A stretch of DNA of 64,000 nucleotides from Ursidibacter maritimus (GTDB lineage Bacteria; Pseudomonadota; Gammaproteobacteria; Enterobacterales; Pasteurellaceae). The number at the start of each line of letters is the position of its first letter. The stretch's first letter is position 1. The DNA lies in NCBI RefSeq assembly GCF_009761395.1, contig NZ_LEKN01000013.1, positions 310,001-374,000 on the forward strand. Reading direction: 5' to 3'. The position numbers and the translations under genes are program-made. The notes under the pieces were generated by a model. That model searched no databases and was not told where the DNA came from. It worked only from the letters and a program-made list of their open reading frames with translations. This document shows, in pieces, positions 1 to 9,613 of this stretch.

Positions 1-24
1 AGAGGATACTTGTGCCATTAAGCA

Positions 25-1773
25 TTATTTCATCAACACCATTACTCTGCTCATATTACTTAATACATATCCTTGCTCTTCAAGAAATACAATTCTGATA
101 TCACCCAAAAGTAGTTTATTGCCATTTTTGTCGGTAAAATTCAGTAAGTCAGCATTCAATGGTTCTAAGATATCACGCGAATGTCGAACCATTGGATCAA
201 GTTTATGTTTGCTGAATGCCTCTCTAATCATCTCATCTAAATCCCAGCAACTTTCTTCATCAGTGACTAAACAGAATGGAAGAGATTTATAGGGGCTAGA
301 TTGATCCCAGAAATTCTCATTTCGGTTAATAAATTCCTCCCAGTACACAAGGCGTTTAAAGCCATTTATATTGATATCTAGGTTTGTTTCTCGTTTATAA
401 ACCATGCTAGAAACTGTTTCATTACTAATCATTTCGTCATCTAGTGTGATACGTCCATCACTATAAATATAAATTCTTCTTAATTCGCTGAATTGTGGTC
501 CATATTTATTTACAAAAATAGTTTCTGCACTCCAATTTTGATCCATTTCTAATGGACGCTCTAAATTGTAAAATAAATATCCAGCAAGTTCTCTAATCAT
601 TTGCCAATCTTTGACTTGTGATTCAGGGATCTTACTCAAATCCTTTTTCACATTAAAATCGGAGCGAATTTTGCCATTCTGAAGTACATCTAGTCTTTCC
701 AAGGCTTTCTCAAAACGAGTGACTTGTGAATCATAAGCAATTTGTTTTGGATTTAACACAAAAGTCATAGTGAAAATTGCAACGATTATAATCAGTGCTA
801 AATTACGATACTGGCGTAATTTAGGTAACATCACAATGATATAGCAAATTGAAAGTGCACTTGCTAAAGCCACTAAATAAATGCGATCTTCTGTCCAAGC
901 ATAAGCAGAAATACGGCTTTTTATTGCAAACCACAACAATACGAAGGGTACAATGGCTAAATAAGGATACCAATGGAAAAAAGTATTCCAGCGTGGCTTT
1001 TCACTGATAGTTCGTAAACAATATATCGCAAGTCCTATTGTGACATAAGGTAAGACAATATTAGCTACCATACCTTGTGGTAACTCGCCATCCATAATAA
1101 TTTTCGCCACATAAACATACAGAATTACTGTAAATAGCATTAATGTGGGAGCTGCCACAAAGCTCAACAAAATATCTAACCAGCGCTCTAAAGTTAATTT
1201 ATTTGATTGGCGTTGTTGGTAGGTTAAAAAGAACAGTGGTATAAAGAAATAACAACTGAAAATTACAATTCGGCTCTGTAGTTCCCAGTCAATAGTTGAG
1301 CCAAATAGTATTTCAATACTTCCCATCACAGCAAAGATAATACCACTAATCAGCCAACCTGTTAGGGAAGCGAACAAAACATTAAATACTGTACTGAGTG
1401 CATCGGATATATAAGACTGATTTTCTCGTTGAAATGGCATACTGAACAGAATAATTATCATAATACAATTTAACCCCCAAAATTTCGGGCTAGTAAGATA
1501 AATTTCTGCATTATCGTTAAAATACCACAATGCCACACAACTCAGTGCTGGTACTAACCACGAAAAGTTATACCATTTAGTTTGGCGAAATAAATACACT
1601 ACAATTAAAAAAACTGGTGTAAATATCCAATAAGCTCTGTGTTGCAGATATAGTATATCAATAAACAAAAGTGGTACTGCAAAAATAGTGGTAAGTAAAA
1701 TCTCGATAGGGTGTTGTGCAACTGCATATTTTAGACTTCCCAAAATTTTATTCAAAAAACTAAAAATTGCCAT
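25..1773 (-). CDS. DUF4153 multi-pass inner membrane protein
   Basis: Predicted 582-residue integral membrane protein of the DUF4153 family, whose biochemical function is not known. The first ~360 residues hold roughly ten hydrophobic segments. The last ~200 residues are mostly soluble and acidic/aromatic, with no enzyme motif I recognise. The frame can be extended upstream to a TTG at 1785, but GGGAG lies 6 bases before the ATG at 1773, so the protein most likely begins MAIFSF. It is followed closely by the left window edge, so its downstream neighbour is unseen. The 190 bases between it and the rlmC stop suggest it has its own promoter. The family assignment rests on overall pattern, not on a catalytic motif. 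Confidence 0.72.
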   Translation of the reverse strand: MAIFSFLNKILGSLKYAVAQHPIEILLTTIFAVPLLFIDILYLQHRAYWIFTPVFLIVVYLFRQTKWYNFSWLVPALSCVALWYFNDNAEIYLTSPKFWGLNCIMIIILFSMPFQRENQSYISDALSTVFNVLFASLTGWLISGIIFAVMGSIEILFGSTIDWELQSRIVIFSCYFFIPLFFLTYQQRQSNKLTLERWLDILLSFVAAPTLMLFTVILYVYVAKIIMDGELPQGMVANIVLPYVTIGLAIYCLRTISEKPRWNTFFHWYPYLAIVPFVLLWFAIKSRISAYAWTEDRIYLVALASALSICYIIVMLPKLRQYRNLALIIIVAIFTMTFVLNPKQIAYDSQVTRFEKALERLDVLQNGKIRSDFNVKKDLSKIPESQVKDWQMIRELAGYLFYNLERPLEMDQNWSAETIFVNKYGPQFSELRRIYIYSDGRITLDDEMISNETVSSMVYKRETNLDININGFKRLVYWEEFINRNENFWDQSSPYKSLPFCLVTDEESCWDLDEMIREAFSKHKLDPMVRHSRDILEPLNADLLNFTDKNGNKLLLGDIRIVFLEEQGYVLSNMSRVMVLMK

Positions 1774-1963
1774 AAATACTCCCAAAGGCTGTCAATATTA
1801 AATGATTTTAATTGAGTATATCAAAACTAAAATACGAATAGGAGAAAAAACGGTAGCTTCTCAGAATCAAGCTAAATAGAAGCGTTAATTTGCGATACAT
1901 TTGGTAAATCTGGTAATGATGTTGATATGAGTAAAATTCACGCAACATCAGGGGAACGATTAC

Positions 1964-3130
1964 TTAAGCGATTCGTTTTAAAAAAGTCAGCACTTCGTAG
2001 TGTGAAGTATGGGGGAACATATCGAAAAGTTGGACTTTTTCGAGAGTATAATTAGATAAGTTGGTAAAATCTTTTGCCATTGAGTGAGCATTACAGCTTG
2101 AATAAATTAAATAAGGTGAGCCTAATTCGTTAAGAAACTCCGCTAATGCCTTGCCAATACCACGTCGTGGCGGATTAACAATGACTAAATCAGGTACAGA
2201 ACCTTGTTCATTTAAGGCAAAGTGAGCAGAATCTAAAGACGCGAACTTGACATTTTCTAAACCAAGCTGATGAGCTGATTTTGTTGCACTGGCAATCGCA
2301 GAGGGCGAAATTTCAATCCCTGTTAAAGAAACCTTTGAATTTTTCGCTTGCAATGCTGAGGCACAATGTAACCCAAACCCACCAACACCACAGAAAAGAT
2401 CCCAAAGATGCTGAATAGGTAACTCCGCACTCCAGCGTTGTGCCGTTGCATAAAGCTGGCTCGCCACATTTGGATTTGTTTGGAAGAAACCTTGCGGACG
2501 AATAAAAAGCGGAACACCATTAAAATATTCGGTTAGCACTTGTTGTTCTGTCAGAAAAATTTCTTTCTCACCTTCCAATACTGCAGAATGTTGTGGTTGA
2601 ATGTTTAAGGTGACTACAGATTCTGGTGGCAACTGTGCTAAGAAAGCAGGAAATTCTCGTTGAATAAGGGCTAATTTTGTTTCACTTCGTAACACAAAAC
2701 GCACCATTACAGCGTGGTTATGTTGGCTTTCTGTCAGCAAAATATACTTTAGCTCCCCTTTCTTTTTAGCAATGTTATAAGGAACAAGCCCAGCTCGTCC
2801 AATAAACTGTTTGAGAATAGGGAAAAGTGAATGAAACCTTGTAGGATAAAGTGAGCAGTCGGTTAAATCAACGCCCTGCTCATCATTTACAATACCTAAA
2901 ATAGGACGCTCAACACTGCCTGAAACCACCATTTTTGCTTTATTCCGAAAAGCAGAAAGGGAAGATTGAACTTCTGGCAACCACTCTGTTTGTTGCAAAA
3001 TAAAAGGCGAAAGTAACCGCTTAAGCTCGTCCGATTTTTCTGCAAGCTGTTGTGGGTAGCCTTTCTCAAGCCATTGACACGAAGTACAATTCCTTTGAGA
3101 AAAATGCTGACAGTTCAACAGATTAGCCAT
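1964..3130 (-). CDS. rlmC: 23S rRNA (uracil(747)-C(5))-methyltransferase RlmC
   Basis: SAM-dependent enzyme that methylates C5 of U747 in 23S rRNA. The 388-residue protein has the N-terminal cysteine cluster of the RlmC/RlmD/TrmA group (Cys7, Cys15, Cys18 and a further Cys in DLTDCSLYP) for an iron-sulfur cluster. A SAM-binding motif [10 protein letters not shown] lies near residue 245, NPPRRG near 320, and the nucleophile motif [11 protein letters not shown] near 345. It is close to the usual length of ~375-390. Its ATG lies inside the end of nagZ (8-base overlap), so the two are probably translationally coupled. RlmC is preferred over RlmD because the protein lacks an N-terminal TRAM domain. 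Confidence 0.93.
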   Translation of the reverse strand: MANLLNCQHFSQRNCTSCQWLEKGYPQQLAEKSDELKRLLSPFILQQTEWLPEVQSSLSAFRNKAKMVVSGSVERPILGIVNDEQGVDLTDCSLYPTRFHSLFPILKQFIGRAGLVPYNIAKKKGELKYILLTESQHNHAVMVRFVLRSETKLALIQREFPAFLAQLPPESVVTLNIQPQHSAVLEGEKEIFLTEQQVLTEYFNGVPLFIRPQGFFQTNPNVASQLYATAQRWSAELPIQHLWDLFCGVGGFGLHCASALQAKNSKVSLTGIEISPSAIASATKSAHQLGLENVKFASLDSAHFALNEQGSVPDLVIVNPPRRGIGKALAEFLNELGSPYLIYSSCNAHSMAKDFTNLSNYTLEKVQLFDMFPHTSHYEVLTFLKRIA

Positions 3131-4160
3131 TATTTGCTTTCCATTCCAACCATTGTTCTTGTAGCGTACTTAATGCTTGATGAGATTGTTGCCAACGTGG
3201 GCTTTTTTCTAACTCTCGCCACTCAATATGCTTACGTTTCATTAAACTTAGGTGGCGTTCTTTCTGTGCTTGTGTGGGTTGATACTTCAAGTTATCTAAG
3301 ACTTGCACCACACCATCAGGTTCATTACAGAGTAATAATAAGTCGCAACCTGCGTTTAAGGCTTTCTCACTTCGCTCAACATAGTCACCCATAAATCCAG
3401 CACCTTTCATTCCTAAATCATCGGAAAAAATCACACCACTGAAACCAAGTTGTTGGCGTAATACATTTTTAAGCCAATAACTTGAGCCACTAGCTGGTTG
3501 GTTATCGCACTCGGTATAAATAACGTGCGCAGGCATAATTGCCGATAATTTTTGTTTACTAATCAGTTGTTTGAACGGTTGAATATCGTGAGAAAAAATA
3601 CGTTCTTGCGGGCGGTCATCAAAAGGCGTTTCTAAGTGAGAATCCGCTAAAACATGTCCGTGACCTGGAAAATGTTTGCCAGTGGCTGCCATTCCTGTTT
3701 CTCGCATTCCGTCAATAAAAGCCTCTGCCACAGGTAAAATAGCATTTGCATCACGCCCAAATGAGCGATCACCAATGGCTTTACAACAATGTCCCAAATC
3801 TAAAACCGGTGCAAAACTCAAATCAATATCCAATGCAAACATTTCTGCTGACATTAGCCAGCCAGCCTCTTTGGCTAAATAAGTTTGCTCTGCAAGATTT
3901 GGTAATAATTGTTGGAAAGATTGCATTGCAGGTAACTGCGTAAAGCCTTGACGGAAACGCTGTACTCGTCCCCCTTCTTGATCGACAGTGATCAGTAATG
4001 GCTTTTTCACCCTTTGGCGAATAGACTTGATGAGCTCTTGAATTTGCTCTCTATCATGAAAGTTACGAGTAAATAAAATAAGCCCTGAAACAAGTGGATG
4101 CTCTAGCATTTCTTGTTCTTCGACAGTTAGTGTTTGCCCAACCAAATCCATTAACAACAT
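3123..4160 (-). CDS. nagZ: beta-N-acetylhexosaminidase NagZ
   Basis: Cytoplasmic glycoside hydrolase family 3 enzyme that removes N-acetylglucosamine from anhydro-muropeptides during cell wall recycling. The 345-residue protein has the family signature KHFPGHG at 162-168, followed by the mobile catalytic loop with Asp173 and His175. The nucleophile aspartate is in [11 protein letters not shown] at ~244-253, and substrate-binding DQEGGRVQR is at 60-68. Length matches one-domain Gram-negative NagZ. It is the first gene of a unit with rlmC. In E. coli nagZ follows the hinT-ycfL-lpoB-thiK cluster; here that cluster is 44 kb away. Confidence 0.95.
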   Translation of the reverse strand: MLLMDLVGQTLTVEEQEMLEHPLVSGLILFTRNFHDREQIQELIKSIRQRVKKPLLITVDQEGGRVQRFRQGFTQLPAMQSFQQLLPNLAEQTYLAKEAGWLMSAEMFALDIDLSFAPVLDLGHCCKAIGDRSFGRDANAILPVAEAFIDGMRETGMAATGKHFPGHGHVLADSHLETPFDDRPQERIFSHDIQPFKQLISKQKLSAIMPAHVIYTECDNQPASGSSYWLKNVLRQQLGFSGVIFSDDLGMKGAGFMGDYVERSEKALNAGCDLLLLCNEPDGVVQVLDNLKYQPTQAQKERHLSLMKRKHIEWRELEKSPRWQQSHQALSTLQEQWLEWKANNG

Positions 4161-4185
4161 AAAATTCTCTCTCTTTCTCTCAATG

Positions 4186-4213
4186 AAAATGCCCTTACGA
4201 AGAAGGGCATTTT
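4186..4213 (-). terminator. intrinsic terminator of the TerC-type gene
   Basis: An 11-bp perfect stem (AAAATGCCCTT / AAGGGCATTTT) with a 6-base loop, followed on the minus strand by TTTTCATT. It lies between the ygdQ stop and the nagZ start, so it should end ygdQ transcription. Confidence 0.8.
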
Positions 4214-4228
4214 ATCCTGATTTTTCAA

Positions 4229-4969
4229 TTATTCGATGTGATTTTGCTCATGTTTACGTTGATTACTGCGCATTTTAATGTTGAGTAACTCAACCACCAC
4301 AGAAAAGCCCATTGCGGTATAAATTGCTGATTTTGGAATATGTACATTAAAGCCTTCACCAACCAACGCCACTCCAATCAGAATTAAGAATGCAAGTGCA
4401 AGGTTTTTGATAGTCGGATTGTTATCAACAAAATTGCCGATAGGTTTAGCCGCAAACATCATTACCCCAACTGCAATCATAATTGCAATAACCATTACAG
4501 GAACATCATCTGCCATACCTACTGCGGTAATCACTGAATCTAATGAGAACACAATATCTAAAATCGCAATCTGTACTAAGATCATAAAATAGCTGGCTTT
4601 CTTAACGCTGTTCCCGTTCTCATCATGAGCTTCACCACTAATTGCCTCTTTTAATTCCATTGCACTTTTTACTATTAGGAATAACCCCCCTAGAATTAAA
4701 ATTAAATCACGCCCCGTAATCGCTTTATCCATAATAGAGAAAAGTGGATCAACCAATCTCATCATCCAAGAGAGTGACAGTAATAATAAAATTCGCGTCG
4801 CCATCGCTAATCCTAACCCGATAATTCGGGCGGATTGACGTTGTTTTTCAGGTAAACGAGAAACTAAGATACTAATAAAAATGATGTTATCAATACCTAA
4901 TACAATTTCTAATGCACTCAAGGTAAATAAAGCAACCCACGCTTCAGGGTTTGTAACCCAATCAAACAT
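4229..4969 (-). CDS. ygdQ: TerC-family membrane protein, YgdQ-like
   Basis: 246-residue integral membrane protein of the TerC family (COG0861), close to E. coli YgdQ. Family hallmarks are visible: LEIVLGIDNIIF near residue 20 and the repeat-related IVFSLDSVITAVG near 145, whose acidic residues in membrane segments are thought to bind metal ions. About seven hydrophobic segments. Some TerC proteins export manganese or protect secreted metalloproteins, but the substrate here is not shown. A TTG at 4984 is in frame, but AAGGA six bases before the ATG at 4969 fixes the start. mutH lies immediately upstream in the same direction, as in E. coli. I see no manganese riboswitch motif upstream. Confidence 0.88.
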   Translation of the reverse strand: MFDWVTNPEAWVALFTLSALEIVLGIDNIIFISILVSRLPEKQRQSARIIGLGLAMATRILLLLSLSWMMRLVDPLFSIMDKAITGRDLILILGGLFLIVKSAMELKEAISGEAHDENGNSVKKASYFMILVQIAILDIVFSLDSVITAVGMADDVPVMVIAIMIAVGVMMFAAKPIGNFVDNNPTIKNLALAFLILIGVALVGEGFNVHIPKSAIYTAMGFSVVVELLNIKMRSNQRKHEQNHIE

Positions 4970-5061
4970 ACAAGATCCTTTCAATTAAGTGGAAGTAAAT
5001 ATCAATTATCAACTAATCAATATCGTTGAAACTGTACATCATATAGAGAGCAATCTAAAAA

Positions 5062-5742
5062 TTAAAGAGTCGAATACAAAAAGTTTTGTAAAATTTCTGA
5101 AGTAAAATTTTTGCGTAAATAAAATCCTAAAGGAAGCGATTGAATAGGCTCACCCTTTTGATTGATCGCATTAGTTAAAGCTTGGCGATTTTTTCCTTTA
5201 GGTCGCAGTTGCAAAACTTCGCCTAAAGTCGCATTGATTTCATTTAAGCGTCCTAAAACGATAAGTTCCATTAATTCTTCCCAATCTCGCTGTAATTGCT
5301 GATCTTGCGTTGGGCTTGGCGACCACAATATCGGCATACCGATATGTCGTTGAGCAAGTGGAATAGCACGTTCACCTTCTACTGGAACCCATAAAACACG
5401 TTGTAATTTATGTTTAACATGGGATGTTTGCCAAGTAATGCCACTATTTTGAGTCAAGGGAGCAAGGCTAACAAAAGTGGTTTCTAATGGCATTCCTTTT
5501 GCATTCACTGGAATTGTCTTTAGCTCAATGCCTAAATGAGCAAAATCTTGCTCAGGTTTACTCCCTGCTTTAGCACCTAATGCAGTTTCAATTAAAATGC
5601 CTACCCAGCCTTTATCACGAGTTAGATCCGCTGGTACGGGCATATTAAGTTGTTGAGCGATCTCACCTAATGTAAAACCTGCAATCCATTGGGCTTTCTG
5701 TAATAATTCCTGTTCCGTGGTAGAAAATGTTGCGAGCTGCAT
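5062..5742 (-). CDS. mutH: DNA mismatch repair endonuclease MutH
   Basis: Sequence-specific endonuclease that nicks the unmethylated strand at hemimethylated GATC sites after MutS/MutL recognise a mismatch. The 226-residue protein carries the DEK catalytic triad of the PD-(D/E)XK fold at Asp66, Glu73 and Lys75 ([16 protein letters not shown]), with the same 7- and 2-residue spacing as in E. coli MutH. Length is normal. MutH implies a Dam methylase elsewhere in the genome. Followed by ygdQ as in Enterobacteria. Confidence 0.96.
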   Translation of the reverse strand: MQLATFSTTEQELLQKAQWIAGFTLGEIAQQLNMPVPADLTRDKGWVGILIETALGAKAGSKPEQDFAHLGIELKTIPVNAKGMPLETTFVSLAPLTQNSGITWQTSHVKHKLQRVLWVPVEGERAIPLAQRHIGMPILWSPSPTQDQQLQRDWEELMELIVLGRLNEINATLGEVLQLRPKGKNRQALTNAINQKGEPIQSLPLGFYLRKNFTSEILQNFLYSTL

Positions 5743-5793
5743 TCGTTGTGCCTTTGCAAAAATAAGAGAAAACAGACCGCTTATTTTAAGCGA

Positions 5794-7473
5794 CTAATCA
5801 CTTTCCGCCAAATCTAACATTTCTTGAGCATTCGCTAACACTGCATCAGTGATTTTGCTACCGCCTAATAACCTTGCAAGTGCGTTTACTCGTTCTTTTG
5901 CAGTTAATAAGCTCATCTGCGTTTCGGTTTGGTTATTTTCAACATATTTTTGTACATTGAAATGGTGATTTCCGTGGCTTGCAACCTGTGGTAAATGGGT
6001 TACACATAATACTTGGCATTTTTTACCTAATTGACGCAATAATCGCCCAACAACTGTTGCGGTTGGTCCACTAATTCCTACATCAACTTCATCAAAAATA
6101 ATGGTTGGAGTAGAAAGTTTATTCGCAGTTAGCACTTGCACTGCTAAAGAAATTCGTGATAGCTCACCACCTGATGCAATTTTTGCCAATGGCTGAGCGT
6201 TCTGTCCTAAATTACTGCGTAGATTAAATTCAACACTATCAGCCCCATTTGGTGATAACTTATCTAAATTATGCTGAATATCAATGAAAAATTCGCCATT
6301 TTCCATTGCTAATTGCTTAATTTGTTGAGTAACCTGTGCAGATAATTTTTGACCTGCTTCAACACGTTTTTGATAAATTTTTTCAGCCAATTCAACACAT
6401 TGTTGATATGCTTGTTGTTCGTCTATAATTAGCTGTTCTTCGTTCTCTTCAAAATCCAGTAGATGTTGTAATTCTTGCTGTAAATGTTGATGATGTTTCC
6501 ACAACTCTTGGCTTGCGACTTGGTGTTTACGGGCAAGTTGCATTGTTTTACCAATACGGCTATCTAATTCGCTTAACAATTCAGGATCTTGTTCAATATT
6601 ATTCGCTAAATGACTAATTTCTGAACTCGCTTCTTGCACTTGAATCAGTGCTTCATTCAACATTTCTAATGCCGATTGATATTGAGCGTCAATATCAGCT
6701 AACTCTTCTAAATCACGAATAGCTCGATATAACATACTGTCGATATTTACTTCGCTTTCACTTAAATGATTGAGAACAGATTGGGATAATTCGGTTAGTT
6801 GCTCGGAATTTGCTAAACGGGCTTGTTCTTCTTCAAGCTGTTCAAATTCGCCTTCTTTAATTGCAAACTCATCAAGTTCATCAACTTGATATTGCAATAA
6901 CTGTTTGCGAGCCTCGTTTTCTTGGCACTGTTGATGAAAATTTTTCACTTGTTTATGCAATTTCCGCCAAGTCTGATATTGCTCCGCCATTTGCGTTAAT
7001 AGCGAATGTGTTCCTGCATAGTTATCGACTAATTCCAGTTGATATTCATTTTTGAGTAGTAATTGCGGGGCGTGTTGTCCATTCAAATGGATAAGATATT
7101 GCCCCAATTCTCGTAATTGTGAAACGGGAATCGGGCGATTATTTACAAAGGCTTTAGAACGTCCTTCAAGGTTAATCATACGACGTAAAATACACTCATT
7201 TGGTGTATCTTCATCTAATAACTCATGTTCTTTCAACCAAAGATAAGCAGGGCTATTGGATTGCATTGAAAAGGTGGCCGTGATATCTGCTTTATCTGCT
7301 CCGTTGCGGATCATACTACTTTCAGAGCGATAGCCTAAACAAAGCCCAAGGGCATCAATACCAATTGATTTCCCTGCCCCTGTTTCACCAGTGATAACAG
7401 ACATCCCTTCATTTAATTCTAGGGTTAAGTGACGAACAATCGCAAAATTATTGATAGTAAGCTGTGTTAGCAT
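5794..7473 (-). CDS. recN: DNA repair protein RecN
   Basis: SMC-like ATPase used in recombinational repair of double-strand breaks. Walker A GETGAGKSIG lies near residue 30. Long central coiled-coil stretches rich in Gln/Glu/Leu span roughly 150-360. The C-terminal ATPase half has the signature ASGGELSRISLA near 430 and Walker B TIIFDEVDVGISG near 460. Length (559) matches E. coli RecN. An open frame extends to 7515, but the conserved start MLTQLTINNFAIV corresponds to the ATG at 7473. Two LexA boxes lie 20-60 bases upstream, so it is almost certainly SOS-induced. Confidence 0.96.
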   Translation of the reverse strand: MLTQLTINNFAIVRHLTLELNEGMSVITGETGAGKSIGIDALGLCLGYRSESSMIRNGADKADITATFSMQSNSPAYLWLKEHELLDEDTPNECILRRMINLEGRSKAFVNNRPIPVSQLRELGQYLIHLNGQHAPQLLLKNEYQLELVDNYAGTHSLLTQMAEQYQTWRKLHKQVKNFHQQCQENEARKQLLQYQVDELDEFAIKEGEFEQLEEEQARLANSEQLTELSQSVLNHLSESEVNIDSMLYRAIRDLEELADIDAQYQSALEMLNEALIQVQEASSEISHLANNIEQDPELLSELDSRIGKTMQLARKHQVASQELWKHHQHLQQELQHLLDFEENEEQLIIDEQQAYQQCVELAEKIYQKRVEAGQKLSAQVTQQIKQLAMENGEFFIDIQHNLDKLSPNGADSVEFNLRSNLGQNAQPLAKIASGGELSRISLAVQVLTANKLSTPTIIFDEVDVGISGPTATVVGRLLRQLGKKCQVLCVTHLPQVASHGNHHFNVQKYVENNQTETQMSLLTAKERVNALARLLGGSKITDAVLANAQEMLDLAESD

Positions 7474-7492
7474 AAGAATATCCATACAAGAA

Positions 7493-7512
7493 AACTGTAT
7501 GGATATATAGTA
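7493..7512. promoter_or_regulatory. LexA box, recN-proximal
   Basis: AACTGTATGGATATATAGTA matches 16 of 20 positions of the E. coli LexA consensus (core CTGT-N8-ATAG). It begins 20 bases upstream of the recN ATG, where bound LexA would block transcription. Confidence 0.75.
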
Positions 7513-7513
7513 C

Positions 7514-7533
7514 AACTGTTTATTTAAACAGTA
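7514..7533. promoter_or_regulatory. LexA box, recN-distal
   Basis: AACTGTTTATTTAAACAGTA has the perfect LexA core CTGT-N8-ACAG. Its centre is 21 bp, two helical turns, from the proximal box, so the two LexA dimers would sit on the same face of the DNA. E. coli recN also has multiple LexA boxes. Confidence 0.88.
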
Positions 7534-7575
7534 AATAGATTTGTAAAACTTTTCGGGAATCTTACCGCTTGCAAA

Positions 7576-7992
7576 TTAACGATATTCTTTGATTTCGCAG
7601 TTTTTCGCTAAAATGTTAGTTGTTTTTTTCGTATCTTTAGTCAGCATCACTGAAACATTTTCTTTGCTGTTTTCAAGAGTAAAACCTGAGTCTAATAAAA
7701 GATTGGTCTTTTTGTAAGATAAAACACGAGTATCTTCATTTGACTGTTTTGAATTAAATTCCAAAACACCAGCAGGTTTGCGATTTAATTTTACTGTCGC
7801 AGTCATCGGTTTTCCACCGACGAATACATAAGAAACTTCCAATTTCACTTTATTTTGACAAGCATAAGAAACATATAGTGGAGTTATGTTTGAGCTAGAT
7901 GCTTGAGCAACATTTCCAATTGAAACTAAACCCATGATTCCAGCTGTCATTGCAGTTTTCATAACTGTTGAAAACATTCTATTATTTTTCAT
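7576..7992 (-). CDS. secreted protein, possibly lysozyme-inhibitor (MliC/ACP)-like
   Basis: A 138-residue protein with a clear Sec signal peptide: MKNNRMF, a hydrophobic stretch, then cleavage near AQA-SS at about residue 30. The start at 7992 is chosen because AAGGA lies seven bases upstream; the longer frame to 8076 has no ribosome site and would bury the signal peptide. The mature part has two cysteines, one early (YACQNKVKLEVSY) and one near the end (LAKNCEIK). With the short beta-strand-like pattern this resembles the periplasmic C-type lysozyme inhibitor MliC and the Neisseria adhesin complex protein. I do not see the diagnostic SG.xY loop, so function is tentative. It could equally be an uncharacterised small envelope protein. 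Confidence 0.55.
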   Translation of the reverse strand: MKNNRMFSTVMKTAMTAGIMGLVSIGNVAQASSSNITPLYVSYACQNKVKLEVSYVFVGGKPMTATVKLNRKPAGVLEFNSKQSNEDTRVLSYKKTNLLLDSGFTLENSKENVSVMLTKDTKKTTNILAKNCEIKEYR

Positions 7993-8219
7993 TAAAAAAT
8001 CCTTAACCATTTTAGGTTGCTTAAAGAAAATTAAAAAGGGAATTACCCCTTTCTTAAAAATGGTGTCTTTCGACATTTCCGATAACCTGACAAGCTAAGT
8101 ATTCAAAATTATTACAAAACAGTCAATTTATTACACACTCTCTACTTATCAAGGCGGCAAATTCTACCTTGATTTTAGATCATTTGCGATTACTCTTTTT
8201 ACAATTTATTTTCTTAATC

Positions 8220-9428
8220 CTACCGCTTACGCTCCGCAATTCCCATTGCACAAGCATAAGCCGAAGACCACGCCCATTGGAAGTTATAACCTCCAAGCCA
8301 GCCTGTTACATCCAGCACTTCACCGATAAAATAAAGCCCTTGAGTATTTTTAACTTCCATTGTTTTTGAAGAAATATAATTTGTATCAACGCCACCCATT
8401 GTCACTTCTGCGGTGCGGTAGCCTTCTGTTCCGTTAGGTAGAAATTGCCAATGGTGGATAAAATTGACAAGAAAATCCATATTTGCCTTGCTAAGTTGGG
8501 CGATAGCTTTATCTTCGAGCTGTTTTTGTTCAAACCAAAGCTCTACTAATTTTTTAGGAAAATGGCGAGATAACACCGTTTTTAACTGTAATTTCGGCGA
8601 AGATTGACGCAATTCTTGTAGAATGTCATAAATAGATTCACTCGGTAACAAATCAATTTCAACGGTTTCCCCCATATCCCAATAGTTTGAAATTTGTAAA
8701 ATGGCAGGGCCAGATAATCCACGATGAGTAAAAAGCATTTGATTAACAAAGGTTTTCTCTCGATTAGTCACACTCACAGGCAATGAAATTCCCGATAAAG
8801 CTGCAAAAGGTTTATCAAACTCTTTCCAAGTAAATGGCACAAGGCTAGCACGAATAGGCACAATGGGAATATCAAACTGTTCGGCAATTTTATAGCCCAA
8901 AGGTGATGCACCTAGTCCTGGCATTGATAGCCCACCCGTTGCGATGACTAGATTTTCCGTTTGGAAACTATCACAAGCGGTCTGAACCTGAAAGAAATTT
9001 GCAGATTTATCATTGGTAAATTTTTCAATGGAAAGCACCGCTTGTCGAAGTTGAATATCCACCTTGCCTTTCTCACATTCTGCCTGTAACAGATCAACAA
9101 TCTGTTGCGAACTTTCATCGCAGAAAAGTTGCCCGAGTTCCTTTTCGTGATACGCAATGCCATAGCTTGCTACAAGGGCGATAAAATCCCAGTTGGTATA
9201 ACGAGAAAGAGCCGATTTGACAAAATGACGGTTTTGGCAAAGATAATGGTTAGGCGATACGTCTAAATTAGTGAAATTACAATATCCCCCGCCCGACATC
9301 AAAATTTTTCGCCCGATTTTCTTGCCGTTATCAAGCAGTAATACTGACAGCCCATTTTGCCCAAGTTGTGCAGCACAAAATAGCCCTGCTGCCCCAGCTC
9401 CAATAATTATCACATCATACTGCTTCAT
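8220..9428 (-). CDS. HI0933/YhiN-family FAD-dependent oxidoreductase
   Basis: A 402-residue flavoprotein with an N-terminal Rossmann FAD motif (IIIGAGAAGLFCA, residues 7-19), the family signature RKILMSGGGYCNFTN at ~45-59, and a C-terminal FAD contact around GWLGGYNFQWAWSSG-like residues at ~378-392. It belongs to the HI0933/YhiN group (TIGR00275), annotated variously as an aminoacetone oxidase family FAD-binding enzyme. The natural substrate is unknown. It is divergently arranged with tex across ~185 bases, which must carry both promoters. Confidence 0.85.
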   Translation of the reverse strand: MKQYDVIIIGAGAAGLFCAAQLGQNGLSVLLLDNGKKIGRKILMSGGGYCNFTNLDVSPNHYLCQNRHFVKSALSRYTNWDFIALVASYGIAYHEKELGQLFCDESSQQIVDLLQAECEKGKVDIQLRQAVLSIEKFTNDKSANFFQVQTACDSFQTENLVIATGGLSMPGLGASPLGYKIAEQFDIPIVPIRASLVPFTWKEFDKPFAALSGISLPVSVTNREKTFVNQMLFTHRGLSGPAILQISNYWDMGETVEIDLLPSESIYDILQELRQSSPKLQLKTVLSRHFPKKLVELWFEQKQLEDKAIAQLSKANMDFLVNFIHHWQFLPNGTEGYRTAEVTMGGVDTNYISSKTMEVKNTQGLYFIGEVLDVTGWLGGYNFQWAWSSAYACAMGIAERKR

Positions 9429-9613
9429 TTTTACCCTTTTTCTTTCAAATTCATATTGTTATCGCTAAAATAGCCCATCTCTCGCTATTCTATACTGATT
9501 ATGTTGAAAAATCCCCTTGTGATAAATTTTCTCTATGTGTTTGCTATTGAGGCACGAATGGCGTTGGGGCTATTTAAGAATAATTCAAATTCATTATACA
9601 GTAAGGAAATTCA

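Noticed and set aside
1876-2055. Plus-strand open stretch reading DTFGKSGNDVD...[13 protein letters not shown]
   Set aside because: It looked like a gene remnant, but half overlaps rlmC, there is no convincing start and I could not name a family.
3050-3394. Open frame of 114 codons on the plus strand
   Set aside because: Antisense to rlmC and nagZ, both with intact catalytic motifs; no ribosome site.
4985-5061. Manganese (yybP-ykoY) riboswitch upstream of the TerC-type gene
   Set aside because: The conserved core of that riboswitch is not present in the short 77-base gap.
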